From Rickettsiales bacterium (lineage in GTDB: Bacteria > Pseudomonadota > Alphaproteobacteria > Rs-D84), in assembly GCA_031267375.1 (NCBI GenBank), contig JAIRZE010000041.1, positions 1-5,025 of the forward strand: 5,025 nt of DNA, given 5' to 3'. A model generated the notes under the pieces. The model was not told the DNA's origin, searched no databases, and saw only the letters and a program-made list of their open reading frames with translations. Position 1 is the first letter of the stretch, and every line of letters begins with the position of its first letter. Positions 4,800-5,025 of the stretch are shown here, in pieces. Position numbers and translations under genes: made by a program.

Positions 4800-5025
4800 T
4801 TACTTACAATTCGGATATGTCCCGCCGGCAGCGCACTCGCAAGAATTTGATCCCAAATTATAATACAAATCCCCAGTTGCCCCATATTTTTCACAATTGC
4901 AAGTATCGTTAGTTGTGTCAAAAAGCCCATTGCAATATTTTGAAGAGCCTTTGCCGGATTTAGGTCTGACCTCTGCCCCCCCCCCCCGGGGGGTTGTGGG
5001 TGGGTGGTGGGGGGGTGTTGGGGGT
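4800..5025 (-). CDS. C-terminal fragment of a Cys-rich, probably secreted protein (5' end beyond window; possible frameshift)
   Basis: A - strand frame ending at TAA (4802-4800). Its last 39 residues begin DTTNDTCNCEKYG and contain GSNSCECAAGGTYPNCK at the end. Five cysteines appear in CxC, CxC and C spacing, with two similar half-repeats (NDTCNCEKYG and SNSCECAAGG), reminiscent of small EGF-like or other disulfide-rich modules. As written the frame stays open to the window edge. However, removing one A from the A6 run at 4920-4925 would join it to a frame reading KGSSKYCNGLF, which continues the Cys-rich pattern better. The region beyond 4976 is low-complexity and untrustworthy. If an internal ATG (4931-4929) were used, the product would be only 43 residues. 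The next - strand gene starts 10 bp after its stop and is also secreted and Cys-rich, so they may act together. Confidence 0.5.
   Translation of the reverse strand, partial: PPTPPHHPPTTPRGGGAEVRPKSGKGSSKYCNGLFDTTNDTCNCEKYGATGDLYYNLGSNSCECAAGGTYPNCK
4977..5025. other. Low-complexity C11/G-rich tail, likely contig-end artefact
   Basis: Eleven consecutive C are followed by six G, and the remaining bases are only G and T, mostly G runs. Base use differs sharply from the balanced sequence up to 4976. Such an abrupt run at the edge of a sequence is typical of assembly or base-calling error at a contig end, though a genuine Pro-rich coding stretch on the - strand cannot be excluded. Confidence 0.6.

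Overview
The window looks like chromosomal DNA from an uncultured Gram-negative bacterium, most likely a proteobacterium. The best taxonomic hint is a short protein pairing an MJ0042-type zinc ribbon with a transmembrane helix and a DUF3426-like domain, a layout I associate mainly with Alphaproteobacteria. There are also three Sec-type secreted proteins without homologues I recognise. I cannot place it below class, and even that placement is tentative. The right edge ends in C/G-rich low-complexity sequence that looks like a contig end.

Layout. Positions 1-540 hold the 3' end of an unrecognised + strand gene. Next comes an apparent operon of three + strand genes: a zinc-ribbon membrane protein (643-1179), a small secreted protein (1176-1694, ATGA overlap) and an RluD-like 23S rRNA pseudouridine synthase (1727-2704). 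A good sigma70-type promoter at 583-611 precedes it. A 146-bp palindromic element follows the rluD stop, then a GT-A/family 2-like glycosyltransferase (2876-3766). This gene converges on a - strand secreted Cys-rich protein (3830-4789), with a long palindromic bidirectional terminator between them. Upstream of the - strand gene, 10 bp away, is the 3' end of another - strand Cys-rich secreted-type protein that runs to the window edge.

The main interest is repeat colonisation. (1) Six short arrays of heptanucleotides lie in the first 2 kb. Five of them form, or belong to, inverted pairs or sit at gene junctions, and each array is tied to a stop codon, start codon, promoter, signal peptide or the RluD linker. 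As a result unrelated proteins share the peptides AFCPLP and GKRQ. (2) Two copies (146 and 169 bp) of a multi-hairpin palindromic element share a skeleton but have different, internally base-paired hairpins. One copy sits after the rluD stop. The other lies in frame inside the signal-peptide region of the secreted protein at 3830-4789. A minimal relative forms the convergent terminator. The pattern recalls Rickettsia palindromic elements and cyanobacterial short tandem heptamer repeats, though neither identity can be claimed from sequence reading alone.

The genes do not form a recognisable pathway. The novel aspect here is the repeat system acting on gene borders and coding sequence.
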